Position numbers and translations under genes: made by a program
Shown here: piece by piece, positions 25,608 to 37,931 of the stretch
How positions within the stretch are numbered: the stretch's first letter is position 1
Layout of the letters: the number at the start of each line of letters is the position of its first letter
Notes under the pieces: generated by a model
The model's database searches: none
What the model was told of the DNA's origin: nothing
The model's input: the letters and a program-made list of their open reading frames with translations, nothing else
From: Bos javanicus
Taxonomy: Eukaryota > Chordata > Mammalia > Artiodactyla > Bovidae
Length of the DNA: 64,000 nucleotides
Direction of reading: 5' to 3'
Assembly: GCF_032452875.1 (NCBI RefSeq)
Contig: NW_026894327.1
Coordinates: 62,001-126,000, forward strand

Positions 25608-26522
25608 ATGATCAGTGCATGATCAGTCACATGATCAGTGCATGATAAGCCACGTGATCAGTGCATGATCAATTATGTGATCAGTGCATGATCAGTCACG
25701 TGATCAGTGCATGATAGCCACGTGATCAGTGCATGATCAGCCACGTGATCAGTGCATGATCAGTCACGTGATCAGTGCATGATCAGTCACGTGATACGTG
25801 TGTGATCAGCCACGTGATCAGTGCATGATATCCACGTGATCAGTGCATGATAGCCACGTGATCAGTGCATGATCAGCCACGTGATCAGTGCATGATGAGC
25901 CACGTGATCAGTGCATGATCAATTACGTGATCAGTGCATGATCAGTCACGTGACCAGTACATGGTTGCTACGTGATCGTTGCATGATCAGCCACGTGAGC
26001 AGTGCATGATAGCCACGTGATCAGTGCATGATCAGTCACGTGATCAGTGCATGATCAGTCACGTGAACAGTGCATGATCATTTACGTGATCTGTGCATGA
26101 TCAGTCACGTGACCAGTATATGGTAGCTACGTGATCATTGCATGACGAGCCACGTGAGCAGTGCATGATAGCCACGTGATGTGTGCATGATCAGTTACGT
26201 GAGCAGTGTATGATCAGCCACGTGATCAGTGCATGAGTGCCACGTGATCAGTGCATGATATGTCACGTGACAGTGTGTGATCAGCCACGTGAACAGTGCA
26301 TGTTCAGCCACGTGATCAGTGCATGATAGCCACGTGATCAGTGCATGATCAGTTACGTGAGCAGTGTATGATCAGCCACGTGATCAGTGCATGGTCAGAC
26401 ACGTGAACAGTGTATGATCAGCCACGTGATCAGTGCATGATATCCAAGTGATCAGTGCATGATCATCACGTGATCAGTGTATGATCAGCCACGTGAACAG
26501 TGCATGCTCAGTCACGTGATCA
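25608..26522. repeat. Post-C array between blocks 15 and 16
   Basis: 915 bp: GATAAGCCACG, GATCAATTATG, canonical units, GATATCCACG, GATGAGCCACG and GTTGCTACGTGATCGTTGC, then a 5' cassette. The length is almost constant after C blocks (892-938 bp). Confidence 0.85.
26073..26522 (+). repeat. 5' flank cassette
   Basis: 450 bp with CATTGCATGACGAG (a change toward consensus) and GTGACAGTGTGTG (one G lost). Confidence 0.8.
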
Positions 26523-26789
26523 GGGCCTGCTGAGCTGCGTGATTACTGTCTGCTCATCTGCTTGACAATTGCCAGCTGAGCTGCACGATTCCTGCCTGTC
26601 ATCTGCTTGACAATTGCCAGCTGTGCTGCGTAATTCCTGCCTGCTCAGCTGCTTGATTATTGCCAGCTGAGCAGCATGATTCCTCACACCTGAGTTCCAT
26701 GATTATTGCCTGCTGACTGTTTGATTCGTGCCTACTCAGCTCTTTGTTTATTGCCTCCAGAGGCACATGATCAGTGTATGATAGCAAAC
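26523..26789 (+). repeat. Diverged block 16, class B
   Basis: Full 267-bp class B block with GATCAGGG entry, 1,178 bp after C block 15. The same step follows C block 18. Confidence 0.9.
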
Positions 26790-28178
26790 ATGATCAGCGC
26801 ATGATCAGTCACATGATCAGCGCCATTAAGTCACGTGATCACTACATGATAGTCATGTGATCAGTCCATGCTCAGTCACGGTATCAGTGCATGATCAGCC
26901 ACGTGATCAGTGCATGATCAGCCACGTGATCAGTGCATGATCAGCCACGTGATCAGTGCATGATCAGTCACGTGATCAGTGCATGATCAGGCACGTGATC
27001 AGTGCATGATCAGCCACGTGATCAGTGCATGATAGCCACGTGATCAGTGCATGATCAGTCACCTGATGGGTGTATGATCAGTCACGTGACCAGACATGGT
27101 AGCTACATGATCATTGCATGATCAGCCACGTGAGTAGTGCATGATAGCCACGTGATCAGTGCATGATCAGTCACGTGATCAGTGCATGATCAGTCACGTG
27201 ATCAGTGCATGACCAGGCACGTGATCAGTGTATGATCAGCCACGTGATCAGTGCATGATAGCCACGTGATCAGTGCATGATCAGTCACGTGATCAGTGCA
27301 TGATCAGTCACGTGATCAGTGCATGATCAGCCACGTGATCAGTGCATGATCAGCCACGTGATCAGTGCATGATCAATTACGTGATCAGTGCATGATCAGT
27401 CACGTGACCAGTATATGGTAGCTACGTGATCAGTGCATGATCAGCCACGTGATCAGTGCATGATAGCCACGTGATCAGTGCATGATCAGTCACGTGATCA
27501 GTGCATGATCAGTCACGTGATCAGTGCATGATCAGTCACGTGATCAGTGCATGATCAATTACGTGATCAGTGCATGATCAGTCACGTGATCAGTGCATGG
27601 TAGCTACGTGATCAGTGCATGATCAGCCACGTGATCAGTGCATGATAGCCACGTGATCAGTGCATGATCAGTCACGTGATCAGTGCATGATCATCCACGT
27701 GATCAGTGCATGATCAGTCACGTGATCAGTGCATGATATAGACGTGATCAGTGCATGATCAGTCACGTGATCAGTGCATGATCAGCCACGTGATCAGTGC
27801 ATGATAGCCAGTGATCAGTGCATGATAGCCAGTGATCAGTGCATGATCAGTCACGTGATCAGTGTATGATCAGCCACTGATCAGTGCATGATAGCCACTG
27901 ATCAGTGCATGATCAGCCACGTGATCAGTGCATGATCAGCCACGTGATCAGTGCATGATCAGCCACGTGATCAGTGCATGATAGCCACGTGATCAGTGCA
28001 TGATCAGTTACGTGAGCAGTGTATGATCAGCCACGTGATCAGTGCATGGTCAGACACGTGAACAGTGTATGATCAGCCACGTGATCAGTGCATGATAGCC
28101 ACGTGATCAGTGCATGATCAGTCACGTGATCAGTGTATGATCAGCCACGTGAACAGTGCATGCTCAGTCACGTGATCT
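26790..28178. repeat. Canonical array between blocks 16 and 17
   Basis: 1,389 bp: 3' cassette, CACCTGATGGGTG near 27061, CCAGACATGG (TA lost) near 27091, paired GATAGCCAGTG near 27805, and units with GCCACTGATCAG (GT lost) near 27875-27895. Confidence 0.85.
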
Positions 28179-28445
28179 GGGCCTGCTGAGCTGCGTGATT
28201 ACTGTCTGCTCATCTGCTTGACAATTGCCAGCTGAGCTGCACGATTCCTGCCTGTCATCTGCTTGACAATTGCCAGCTGTGCTGCGTAATTCCTGCCTGC
28301 TCAGCTGCTTGATTATTGCCAGCTGAGCAGCATGATTCCTCACACCTGAGTTCCATGATTATTGCCTGCTGACTGTTTGATTCGTGCCTACTCAGCTCTT
28401 TGTTTATTGCCTCCAGAGGCACATGATCAGTGTATGATAGCAAAC
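28179..28445 (+). repeat. Diverged block 17, class B
   Basis: Full 267-bp class B block with GATCTGGG entry. It begins the second copy of the roughly 4.1-kb unit that starts at block 14. Confidence 0.9.
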
Positions 28446-29450
28446 ATGATCAGCGCATGATCAGTCACATGATCAGCGCCATTAAGTCACGTGATCACTA
28501 CATGATAGTCATGTGATCAGTCCATGCTCAGTCACGGTATCAGTGCATGATCAGCCACGTGATCAGTGCATGATCTGTCACATGATTAGTGTATGATCAT
28601 CCACGTGATCAGTGCATGGGCAGTCATGTGATCAGTGCATGATATAGACGTGATCAGTGCATGATCAGTCTCGTGATCAGTGCATGATAGCCACGTGATC
28701 AGTGCATGATCAGTCACCTGATGGGTGTATGATCATTCACGTGACCTGTACATGGTAGCTACATGATCATTGCATGATCAGCCACGTGAGTAGTGCATGA
28801 TAGCCACGTGATCAGTGCATGATCAGTCACGTGATCAGTGCATGATCAGTCATGTGACCAGTACATGGTAGCTGCGTGATCATGCATGATCAGCCACGTG
28901 ATCAGTGCATGATCAGCCACGTGATCAGTGCATGATCAGCCACGTGATCAGTGCATGATCAGTCACGTGATCAGTGCATGATCAGTCACGTGATCAGTGC
29001 ATGATCAGTCACGTGATCAGTGCATGATCAGCCACGTGATCAGTGCATGATCAATCACGTGATCAGTGCATGATCAGTCACGTGACCAGTACATGGTAGC
29101 TACGTGATCATTGCATGATCAGCCACGTGATCAGTGCATGATAGCCACGTGATCAGTGCATGATCAGCCACGTGATCAGTGCATGATCAGTCACGTGATC
29201 AGTGCATGATCAGTCACGTGATCAGTGCATGATCAGCCACGTGATCAGTGCATGATCAGTCATGTGATCAGTGCATGATAGCCCGTGATCAGTGCATGAT
29301 CAGTCCGTGATCAGTGCATGATCAGCCACGTGATCAGTGCATGATAGCCACGTGATCAGTGCATGATCAGTCACGTGATCAGTGCATGATCAGTCACGTG
29401 ATCAGTGTGTGATCAGCCACGTGAACAGTGCATGCTCAGTCACGTGATCA
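28446..29450. repeat. Pre-C array between blocks 17 and 18
   Basis: 1,005 bp, laid out as 24345-25344, with GATCAGTCTCGTG near 28663 as an added marker. GATAGCCCGTG lies at 29277, 174 bp before the block. Confidence 0.85.
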
Positions 29451-29713
29451 GGGCCTGCTGAGCTGCGTGATTACTGTCTGCTCATCTGCTTGACAATTGC
29501 CAGCTGAGCTGCACGATTCCTGCCTGTCATCTGCTTGACAATTGCCACCTGTGCTGCGTAATTCCTGCCTGCTCATCTACTTGATTATTGCCAGCTGAGC
29601 AGCATGATTTCTCAGAGCTGAGTTCCATGATTATAGCATGCTGACTGATTCGTGCCTACTCAGCTCTATGTTCATTGCCTCCAGAGGCACATGATCAGTG
29701 TGTGACACCAAAC
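29451..29713 (+). repeat. Diverged block 18, class C
   Basis: 263-bp class C block with GCTCATCTACTTG, ATTATAGCATGCTG and CTCTATGTTC. Only C block 26 shares this combination. It ends GTGTGACACCAAAC. Confidence 0.9.
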
Positions 29714-30628
29714 ATGATCAGTGCATGATCAGTCACATGATCAGTGCATGATAAGCCACGTGATCAGTGCATGATCAGTCACGTGATCAGTGCATGATCA
29801 GTCACGTGACCAGTGCATGGTAGCTACGTGATCAGTGCATGATCAGCCACGTGATCAGTGCATGATCAGTCACGTGATCAGTGCATGATCAGTCACGTGA
29901 TCGTGCATGATCAGCCACGTGATCAGTGCATGATAGCCACGTGATCAGTGCATGATCAGCCACGTGATCAGTGCATGATCAGCCACGTGATCAGTGCATG
30001 ATCAGCCACGTGATCAGTGCATGATCAATTACGTGATCAGTGCATGATCAGTCACGTGACCAGTACATGGTTGCTACGTGATCGTTGCATGATCAGCCAC
30101 GTGAGCAGTGCATGATAGCCACGTGATCAGTGCATGATCAGTCACGTGATCAGTGCATGATCAGTCACGTGAACAGTGCATGATCATTTACGTGATCTGT
30201 GCATGATCAGTCACGTGACCAGTATATGGTAGCTACGTGATCATTCCATGACAGCCACGTGAGCAGTGCATGATAGCCACGTGATGTGTGCATGATCAGT
30301 TACGTGAGCAGAGTATGATCAGCCACGTGATCAGTGCATGAGTGCCACGTGATCAGTGCATGATATGTCACGTGACAGGTGTGTGATCAGCCACGTGAAC
30401 AGTGCATGTTCAGCCACGTGATCAGTGCATGATAGCCACGTGATCAGTGCATGATCAGTTACGTGAGCAGTGTATGATCAGCCACGTGATCAGTGCATGG
30501 TCAGACACGTGAACAGTGTATGATCAGCCACGTGATCAGTGCATGATATCCAAGTGATCAGTGCATGATCATCACGTGATCAGTGTATGATCAGCCACGT
30601 GAACAGTGCATGCTCAGTCACGTGATCA
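29714..30628. repeat. Post-C array between blocks 18 and 19
   Basis: 915 bp, the same length as 25608-26522: GATAAGCCACG, canonical units, GTTGCTACGTGATCGTTGC, then a 5' cassette. Confidence 0.85.
30179..30628 (+). repeat. 5' flank cassette
   Basis: 450 bp with CATTCCATGACAGCC (CG to C shortening) and ATGATCAGTTACG. Confidence 0.8.
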
Positions 30629-30895
30629 GGGCCTGCTGAGCTGCGTGATTACTGTCTGCTCATCTGCTTGACAATTGCCAGCTGAGCTGCACGATTCCTG
30701 CCTGTCATCTGCTTGACAATTGCCAGCTGTGCTGCGTAATTCCTGCCTGCTCAGCTGCTTGATTATTGCCAGCTGAGCAGCATGATTCCTCACACCTGAG
30801 TTCCATGATTATTGCCTGCTGACTGTTTGATTCGTGCCTACTCAGCTCTTTGTTTATTGCCTCCAGAGGCACATGATCAGTGTATGATAGCAAAC
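30629..30895 (+). repeat. Diverged block 19, class B
   Basis: Full 267-bp class B block with GATCAGGG entry. Confidence 0.9.
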
Positions 30896-32168
30896 ATGAT
30901 CAGCGCATGATCAGTCACATGATCAGCGCCATTAAGTCACGTGATCACTACATGATAGTCATGTGATCAGTCCATGCTCAGTCACGGTATCAGTGCATGA
31001 TCAGCCACGTGATCAGTGCATGATCAGCCACGTGATCAGTTCATGATAGCCACGTGATCAGTGCATGATCAGTCACGTGATCAGTGCATGATCAGGCACG
31101 TGATCAGTGCATGATCAGCCACGTGATCAGTGCATGATAGCCACGTGATCAGTGCATGATCAGTCACCTGATGGGTGTATGATCAGTCACGTGACCAGTA
31201 CATGGTAGCTACATGATCATTGCATGATCAGCCACGTGAGTAGTGCATGATAGCCACGTGATCAGTGCATGATCAGTCACGTGATCAGTGCATGATCAGT
31301 CATGTGATCAGTGCATGATCAGGCACGTGATCAGTGCATGATCAGCCACGTGATCAGTGCATGATAGCCACGTGATCAGTGCATGATCAGTCACGTGATC
31401 AGTGCATGATCAGTCACGTGATCAGTGCATGATCAGCCACGTGATCAGTGCATGATCAGCCACGTGATCAGTGCATGATCAATTACGTGATCAGTGCATG
31501 ATCAGTCACGTGATCAGCATGGTAGCTACGTGATCAGTGCATGATCAGCCACGTGATCAGTGCATGATAGCCACGTGATCAGTGCATGATCAGTCACGTG
31601 ATCAGTGCATGATCAGTCACGTGATCAGTGCATGATCAGTCACGTGATCAGTGCATGATCAATCACGTGATCAGTGCATGATCAGTCACGTGATCAGTAC
31701 ATGGTAGCTACGTGATCAGTGCATGATCAGCCACGTGATCAGTGCATGATAGCCACGTGATCAGTGCATGATCAGTCATGATCAGTGCATGATCAGCCAC
31801 GTGATCAGTGCATGATCAGTCACGTGATCAGTGCATGATATACGTGATCAGTGCATGATCAGTCACGTGATCAGTGCATGATCAGCCACGTGATCAGTGC
31901 ATGATAGCCAGTGATCAGTGCATGATAGCCACGTGATCAGTGCATGATCAGTCACGTGATCAGTGCATGATCAGCCACGTGATCAGTGCATGATCAGCCA
32001 CGTGATCAGTGCATGATCAGCCACGTGATCAGTGCATGATCAGTCACGTGATCAGTGCATGATCAGCCACGTGATCAGTGCATGATAGCCACGTGATCAG
32101 TGCATGATCAGTCACGTGATCAGTGCATGATCAGCCACGTGAACAGTGCATGCTCAGTCACGTGATCA
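30896..32168. repeat. Canonical array between blocks 19 and 20
   Basis: 1,273 bp: 3' cassette, CACCTGATGGGTG near 31169, canonical units, a GATATACGTG unit near 31838, and one GATAGCCAGTG near 31905 followed by a restored GATAGCCACGTG. Confidence 0.85.
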
Positions 32169-32390
32169 GGGCCTGCTGAGCTGCGTGATTACTGTCTGCT
32201 CATCTGCTTGACAATTGCCAGCTGTGCTGCGTAATTCCTGCCTGCTCAGCTGCTTGATTATTGCCAGCTGAGCAGCATGATTCCTCACACATGAGTTCCA
32301 TGATTATTGCCTGCTGACTGTTTGATTCGTGCCTACTCAGCTCTTTGTTTATTGCCTCCAGAGGCACATGATCAGTGTATGATAGCAAAC
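32169..32390 (+). repeat. Diverged block 20, class B-like, two-unit deletion
   Basis: 222 bp: a 45-bp internal deletion joins the first CTTGACAATTGCCAGCTG to the second, removing exactly two diverged units. Blocks 28 and 34 carry the same deletion. The class position reads CACACATGAG, a private change. Confidence 0.9.
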
Positions 32391-32985
32391 ATGATCAGTG
32401 CATGATCAGTCACATGATCAGCGCCATTAAGTCACGTGATCACTACATGATAGTCATGTGATCAGTCCATGCTCAGTCACGGTATCAGTGCATGATCAGC
32501 CACGTGATCAGTGCATGATCTGTCACATGATTTGTGTATGATCATCCACGTGATCAGTACATGGGCAGTCATGTGATCAGTGCATGATATAGACGTGATC
32601 AGTGCATGATCAGTCTCGTGATCAGTGCATGATAGCCACGTGATCAGTGCATGATCAGTCACCTGATGGGTGTATGATCATTCACGTGACCTGTACATGG
32701 TAGCTACATGATCATTGCATGATCAGCCACGTGAGTAGTGCATGATAGCCACGTGATCAGTGCATGATCAGTCACGTGATCAGTGCATGATCAGTCATGT
32801 ATCAGTGCATGATAGCCCGTGATCAGTGCATGATCAGTCCTGTGATCAGTGCATGATCAGCCACGTGATCAGTGCATGATAGCCACGTGATCAGTGCATG
32901 ATCAGTCACGTGATCAGTGCATGATCAGTCACGTGATCAGTGTATGATCAGCCACGTGATCAGTGCATGCTCAGTCACGTGATCA
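32391..32985. repeat. Shortened pre-C array between blocks 20 and 21
   Basis: 595 bp: 3' cassette, GATTTGTGTATG near 32530, CATGGGCAGTCATG, GATCAGTCTCG, CACCTGATGGGTG, then a jump to the pre-C marker GATAGCCCGTG at 32811 (175 bp before the block). About 400 bp found in other pre-C arrays are missing. A chance 61-codon minus-strand frame (32477-32662) comes from loss of usual stop positions. Confidence 0.85.
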
Positions 32986-33248
32986 GGGCATGCTGAGCTG
33001 CGTGATTACTGTCTGCTCATCTGCTTGACAATTGCCAGCTGAGCTGCACGATTCCTGCCTGTCATCTGCTTGACAATTGCCACCTGTGCTGCGTAATTCC
33101 TGCCTGCTCATCTACTTGATTATTGCCAGCTGAGCAGCATGATTTCTCAGAGCTGAGTTCCATGATTATAGCCTGCTGACTGATTCCTGCCTACTCAGCT
33201 CTATGTTCATTGCCTCCAGAGGCACATGATCAGTGTATGACACCAAAC
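32986..33248 (+). repeat. Diverged block 21, class C
   Basis: 263-bp class C block with GGGCATGCTGAG at the entry, GCTCATCTACTTG, ATTATAGCCTGCTG and the private CTGATTCCTGCC. Confidence 0.9.
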
Positions 33249-34183
33249 ATGATCAGTGCATGATCAGTCACATGATCAGTGCATGATAAGCCACGTGATC
33301 AGTGCATGATCAGTCACGTGATCAGTGCATGATCAGTCACGTGACCAGTACATGGTAGCTGTGATCAGTGCATGATCAGCCACGTGATCAGTGCATGATC
33401 AGCCACGTGATCAGTGCATGATCAGTCACGTGATCGTGTGTGATCAGCCACGTGATCAGTGCATGATATCCACGTGATCAGTGCATGATAGCCACGTGAT
33501 CAGTGCATGATCAGTCACGTGATCAGTGCATGATCAGTCACGTGATCGTGTGTGATCAGCCACGTGATCAGTGCATGATGAGCCACGTGATCAGTGCATG
33601 ATCAATTACGTGATCAGTGCATGATCAGTCACGTGACCAGTACATGGTTGCTACGTGATCGTTGCATGATCAGCCACGTGAGCAGTGCATGATAGCCACG
33701 TGATCAGTGCATGATCAGTCACGTGATCAGTGCATGATCATTTACGTGATCAGTGCATGATCAGTCACGTGACCAGTATATGGTAGCTACGTGATCATTC
33801 CATGACGAGCCACGTGAGCAGTGCATGATAGCCACGTGATGTGTGCATGATCAGTTACGTGAGCAGAGTATGATCAGCCACGTGATCAGTGCATGAGTGC
33901 CACGTGATCAGTGCATGATATGTCACGTGACAGGTGTGTGATCAGCCACGTGAACAGTGCATGTTCAGCCACGTGATCAGTGCATGATAGCCACGTGATC
34001 AGTGCATGATCAGTTACGTGAGCAGTGTATGATCAGCCACGTGATCAGTGCATGGTCAGACACGTGAACAGTGTATGATCAGCCACGTGATCAGTGCATG
34101 ATATCCAAGTGATCAGTGCATGATCATCACGTGATCAGTGTATGATCAGCCACGTGAACAGTGCATGCTCAGTCACGTGATCA
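33249..34183. repeat. Post-C array between blocks 21 and 22
   Basis: 935 bp: GATAAGCCACG, a shortened GGTAGCTGTGATC near 33354, GATCGTGTGTG units, GTTGCTACG, then a 5' cassette. Confidence 0.85.
33733..34183 (+). repeat. 5' flank cassette
   Basis: 451 bp with GTGATCAGTGC in place of GTGATCTGTGC after TTTAC; otherwise the full marker set. Confidence 0.8.
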
Positions 34184-34450
34184 GGGCCTGCTGAGCTGCG
34201 TGATTACTGTCTGCTCATCTGCTTGACAATTGCCAGCTGAGCTGCACGATTCCTGCCTGTCATCTGCTTGACAATTGCCAGCTGTGCTGCGTAATTCCTG
34301 CCTGCTCAGCTGCTTGATTATTGCCAGCTGAGCAGCATGATTCCTCACAGCTGAGTTCCATGATTATTGCCTGCTGACTGTTTGATTCGTGCCTACTCAG
34401 CTCTTTGTTTATTGCCTCCAGAGGCACATGATCAGTGTATGATAGCAAAC
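34184..34450 (+). repeat. Diverged block 22, class A
   Basis: Full 267-bp class A block. It starts a roughly 9.85-kb segment whose beginning is repeated from block 30. Confidence 0.9.
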
Positions 34451-35509
34451 ATGATCAGTGCATGATCAGTCACATGATCAGCGCCATTAAGTCACGTGAT
34501 CACTACATGATAGTCATGTGATCAGTCCATGCTCAGTCACGGTATCAGTGCATGATCAGCCACGTGATCAGTGCATGATCAGCCACGTGATCAGTGCATG
34601 ATAGCTATGTGATCAGTGCATGATCAGTCACGTGATCAGTGCATGATCAGGCACGTGATCAGTGCATGATCAGTCACGTGATCAGTGCATGATCAGTCAC
34701 GTGATCAGTGCATGATCAGTGATCAGCCACGTGATCAGTGCATGATCAGCCACGTGATCAGTGCATGATCAGTCACGTGATCAGTGCATGATCAGTCACG
34801 TGACCAGTACATGGTAGCTACGTGATCATTGCATGATCAGCCACGTGATCAGTGCATGATAGCCACGTGATCAGTGCATGATCAGTCACGTGATCAGTGC
34901 ATGATCAGTCACGTGATCAGTGCATGATCAGTCACGTGATCAGTGCATGATCAATTACGTGATCAGTGCATGATCAGTCACGTGACCAGTACATGGTAGC
35001 TACGTGATCAGTGCATGATCAGCCACGTGAGCAGTGCATGATAGCCACGTGATCAGTGCATGATCAGTCACATGATCAGTGCATGATCATCCACGTGATC
35101 AGTGCATGATCAGTCACGTGATCAGTGCATGATATAGACGTGATCAGTGCATGATCAGTCACGTGATCAGTGCATGATCAGCCACGTGATCAGTGCATGA
35201 TAGCCAGTGATCAGTGCATGATAGCCAGTGATCAGTGCATGATCAGTCACGTGATCAGTGCATGATCAGCCACGTGATCAGTGCATGATCAGCCACGTGA
35301 TCAGTGCATGATCAGCCACGTGATCAGTGCATGATCAGTTACGTGAGCAGTGTATGATCAGCCACGTGATCAGTGCATGGTCAGACACGTGAACAGTGTA
35401 TGATCAGCCACGTGATCAGTGCATGATAGCCACGTGATCAGTGCATGATCAGTCACGTGATCAGTGTATGATCAGCCACGTGAACAGTGCATGCTCAGTC
35501 ACGTGATCA
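34451..35509. repeat. Canonical array between blocks 22 and 23
   Basis: 1,059 bp. It contains a fused unit CATGATCAGTGATCAGCC at 34711, 527 bp from the block start; the same fusion lies 527 bp after block 30. Paired GATAGCCAGTG units precede block 23. Confidence 0.85.
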
Positions 35510-35776
35510 GGGCCTGCTGAGCTGCGTGATTACTGTCTGCTCATCTGCTTGACAATTGCCAGCTGAGCTGCACGATTCCTGCCTGTCATCTGCTTGACAA
35601 TTGCCAGCTGTGCTGCGTAATTCCTGCCTGCTCAGCTGCTTGATTATTGCCAGCTGAGCAGCATGATTCCTCACACCTGAGTTCCATGATTATTGCCTGC
35701 TGACTGTTTGATTCGTGCCTACTCAGCTCTTTGTTTATTGCCTCCAGAGGCACATGATCAGTGTATGATAGCAAAC
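35510..35776 (+). repeat. Diverged block 23, class B
   Basis: Full 267-bp class B block with GATCAGGG entry. It is the first of the series B, B with 4-bp loss, A, C that recurs at 60564. Confidence 0.9.
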
Positions 35777-36735
35777 ATGATCAGCGCATGATCAGTCACA
35801 TGATCAGCGCCATTAAGTCACGTGATCACTACATGATAGTCATGTGATCAGTCCATGCTCAGTCACGGTATCAGTGCATGATCAGCCACGTGATCAGTGC
35901 ATGATCAGTCACATGATTAGTGTATGATCATCCACGTGATCAGTGCATGGGCAGTCATGTGATCAGTGCATGATATAGACGTGATCAGTGCATGATAGCC
36001 ACGTGATCAGTGCATGATCAGTCACCTGATGGGTGTATGATCAGTCACGTGACCTGTACATGGTAGCTACATGATCATTGCATGATCAGCCACGTGAGTA
36101 GTGCATGATAGCCACGTGATCAGTGCATGATCAGTCACGTGATCAGTGCATGATCAGTCATGTGATCAGTGCATGATCAGGCACGTGATCAGTGCATGAT
36201 CAGCCACGTGATCAGTGCATGATAGCCACGTGATCAGTGCATGATCAGTCACGTGATCAGTGCATGATCAGTCACGTGATCAGTGCATGATCATTTACGT
36301 GATCAGTGCATGATCAGTCACGTGACCAGTATATGTAGCTACGTGATCATTCCATGACAGCCACGTGAGCAGTGCATGATAGCCACGTGATGTGTGCATG
36401 ATGAGTTACGTGAGCAGTGTATGATCAGCCACGTGATCAGTGCATGAGTGCCACGTGATCAGTGCATGATATGTCACGTGACAGGTGTGTGATCAGCCAC
36501 GTGATCAGTGCATGATCAGCCACGTGATCAGTGCATGATAGCCACGTGATCAGTGCATGATCAGTTACGTGAGCAGTGTATGATCAGCCACGTGATCAGT
36601 GCATGGTCAGACACGTGAACAGTGTATGATCAGCCACGTGATCAGTGCATGATAGCCACGTGATCAGTGCATGATCAGTCACGTGATCAGTGTATGATCA
36701 GCCACGTGAACAGTGCATGCTCAGTCACGTGATCA
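35777..36735. repeat. Canonical array between blocks 23 and 24
   Basis: 959 bp: 3' cassette, CACATGATTAGTG, CATGGGCAGTCATG, GATATAGACG, CACCTGATGGGTG, canonical units, then a 5' cassette. Confidence 0.85.
36286..36735 (+). repeat. 5' flank cassette, GTATATGTAGC lineage
   Basis: 450 bp with GTATATGTAGC (one G lost) and CATGACAGCC. The same linked changes occur in the copies at 46139 and 61340, which precede the two other blocks lacking ACTG. Confidence 0.85.
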
Positions 36736-36998
36736 GGGCCTGCTGAGCTGCGTGATTACTGTCTGCTCATCTGCTTGACAATTGCCAGCTGAGCTGCACG
36801 ATTCCTGCCTGTCATCTGCTTGACAATTGCCAGCTGTGCTGCGTAATTCCTGCCTGCTCAGCTGCTTGATTATTGCCAGCTGAGCAGCATGATTCCTCAC
36901 ACCTGAGTTCCATGATTATTGCCTGCTGTTTGATTCGTGCCTACTCAGCTCTTTGTTTATTGCCTCCAGAGGCACATGATCAGTGTATGATAGCAAAC
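36736..36998 (+). repeat. Diverged block 24, class B, 4-bp loss
   Basis: 263 bp. CTGCTGACTGTTTG is shortened to CTGCTGTTTG (ACTG lost). Blocks 32 and 42 share this. The minus-strand frame is broken by it. Confidence 0.9.
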
Positions 36999-37664
36999 AT
37001 GATCAGTGCATGATCAGTCACATGATCAGCGCCATTAAGTCACGTGATCACTACATGATAGTCATGTGATCAGTCCATGCTCAGTCACGGTATCAGTGCA
37101 TGATCAGCCACGTGATCAGTGCATGATCTGTCACATGATCAGTGTATGATCATCCACGTGATCAGTGCATGGGCAGTCATGTGATCAGTGCATGATATAG
37201 ACGTGATCAGTGCATGATCAGTCACGTGATCAGTGCATGATAGCCACGTGATCAGTGCATGATCAGTCACCTGATGGGTGTATGATCATTCACGTGACCT
37301 GTACATGGTAGCTACATGATCATTGCATGATCAGCCACGTGAGTAGTGCATGATAGCCACGTGATCAGTGCATGATCAGTCACGTGATCAGTGCATGATC
37401 AGTCATGTGACCAGTACATGGTAGCTGCGTGATCATGCATGATCAGCCACGTGATCAGTGCATGATCAGCCACGTGATCAGTGCATGATCAGCCACGTGA
37501 TCAGTGCATGATCAGTCACGTGATCAGTGCATGATCAGCCACGTGATCAGTGCATGATCAGCCACGTGATCAGTGCATGATCAGCCACGTGATCAGTGCA
37601 TGATCAGTCACGTGATCAGTGTATGATCAGCCACGTGAACAGTGCATGCTCAGTCACGTGATCA
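36999..37664. repeat. Short array between blocks 24 and 25
   Basis: 666 bp: 3' cassette, GATCTGTCACATG, CATGGGCAGTCATG, CACCTGATGGGTG and GTAGCTGCGTGATCATGC, then a few canonical units. It is matched by 62051-62715 (665 bp). Confidence 0.85.
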
Positions 37665-37931
37665 GGGCCTGCTGAGCTGCGTGATTACTGTCTGCTCATC
37701 TGCTTGACAATTGCCAGCTGAGCTGCACGATTCCTGCCTGTCATCTGCTTGACAATTGCCAGCTGTGCTGCGTAATTCCTGCCTGCTCAGCTGCTTGATT
37801 ATTGCCAGCTGAGCAGCATGATTCCTCACAGCTGAGTTCCATGATTATTGCCTGCTGACTGTTTGATTCGTGCCTACTCAGCTCTTTGTTTATTGCCTCC
37901 AGAGGCACATGATCAGTGTATGATAGCAAAC
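37665..37931 (+). repeat. Diverged block 25, class A
   Basis: Full 267-bp class A block with GATCAGGG entry, not preceded by a 5' cassette. Confidence 0.9.

Noticed and set aside
32477..32662. 61-codon minus-strand open frame with repeated TDHALIT
   Set aside because: It is translated canonical satellite in which a few variants removed the usual TGA stops. The peptide repeat mirrors the DNA repeat.
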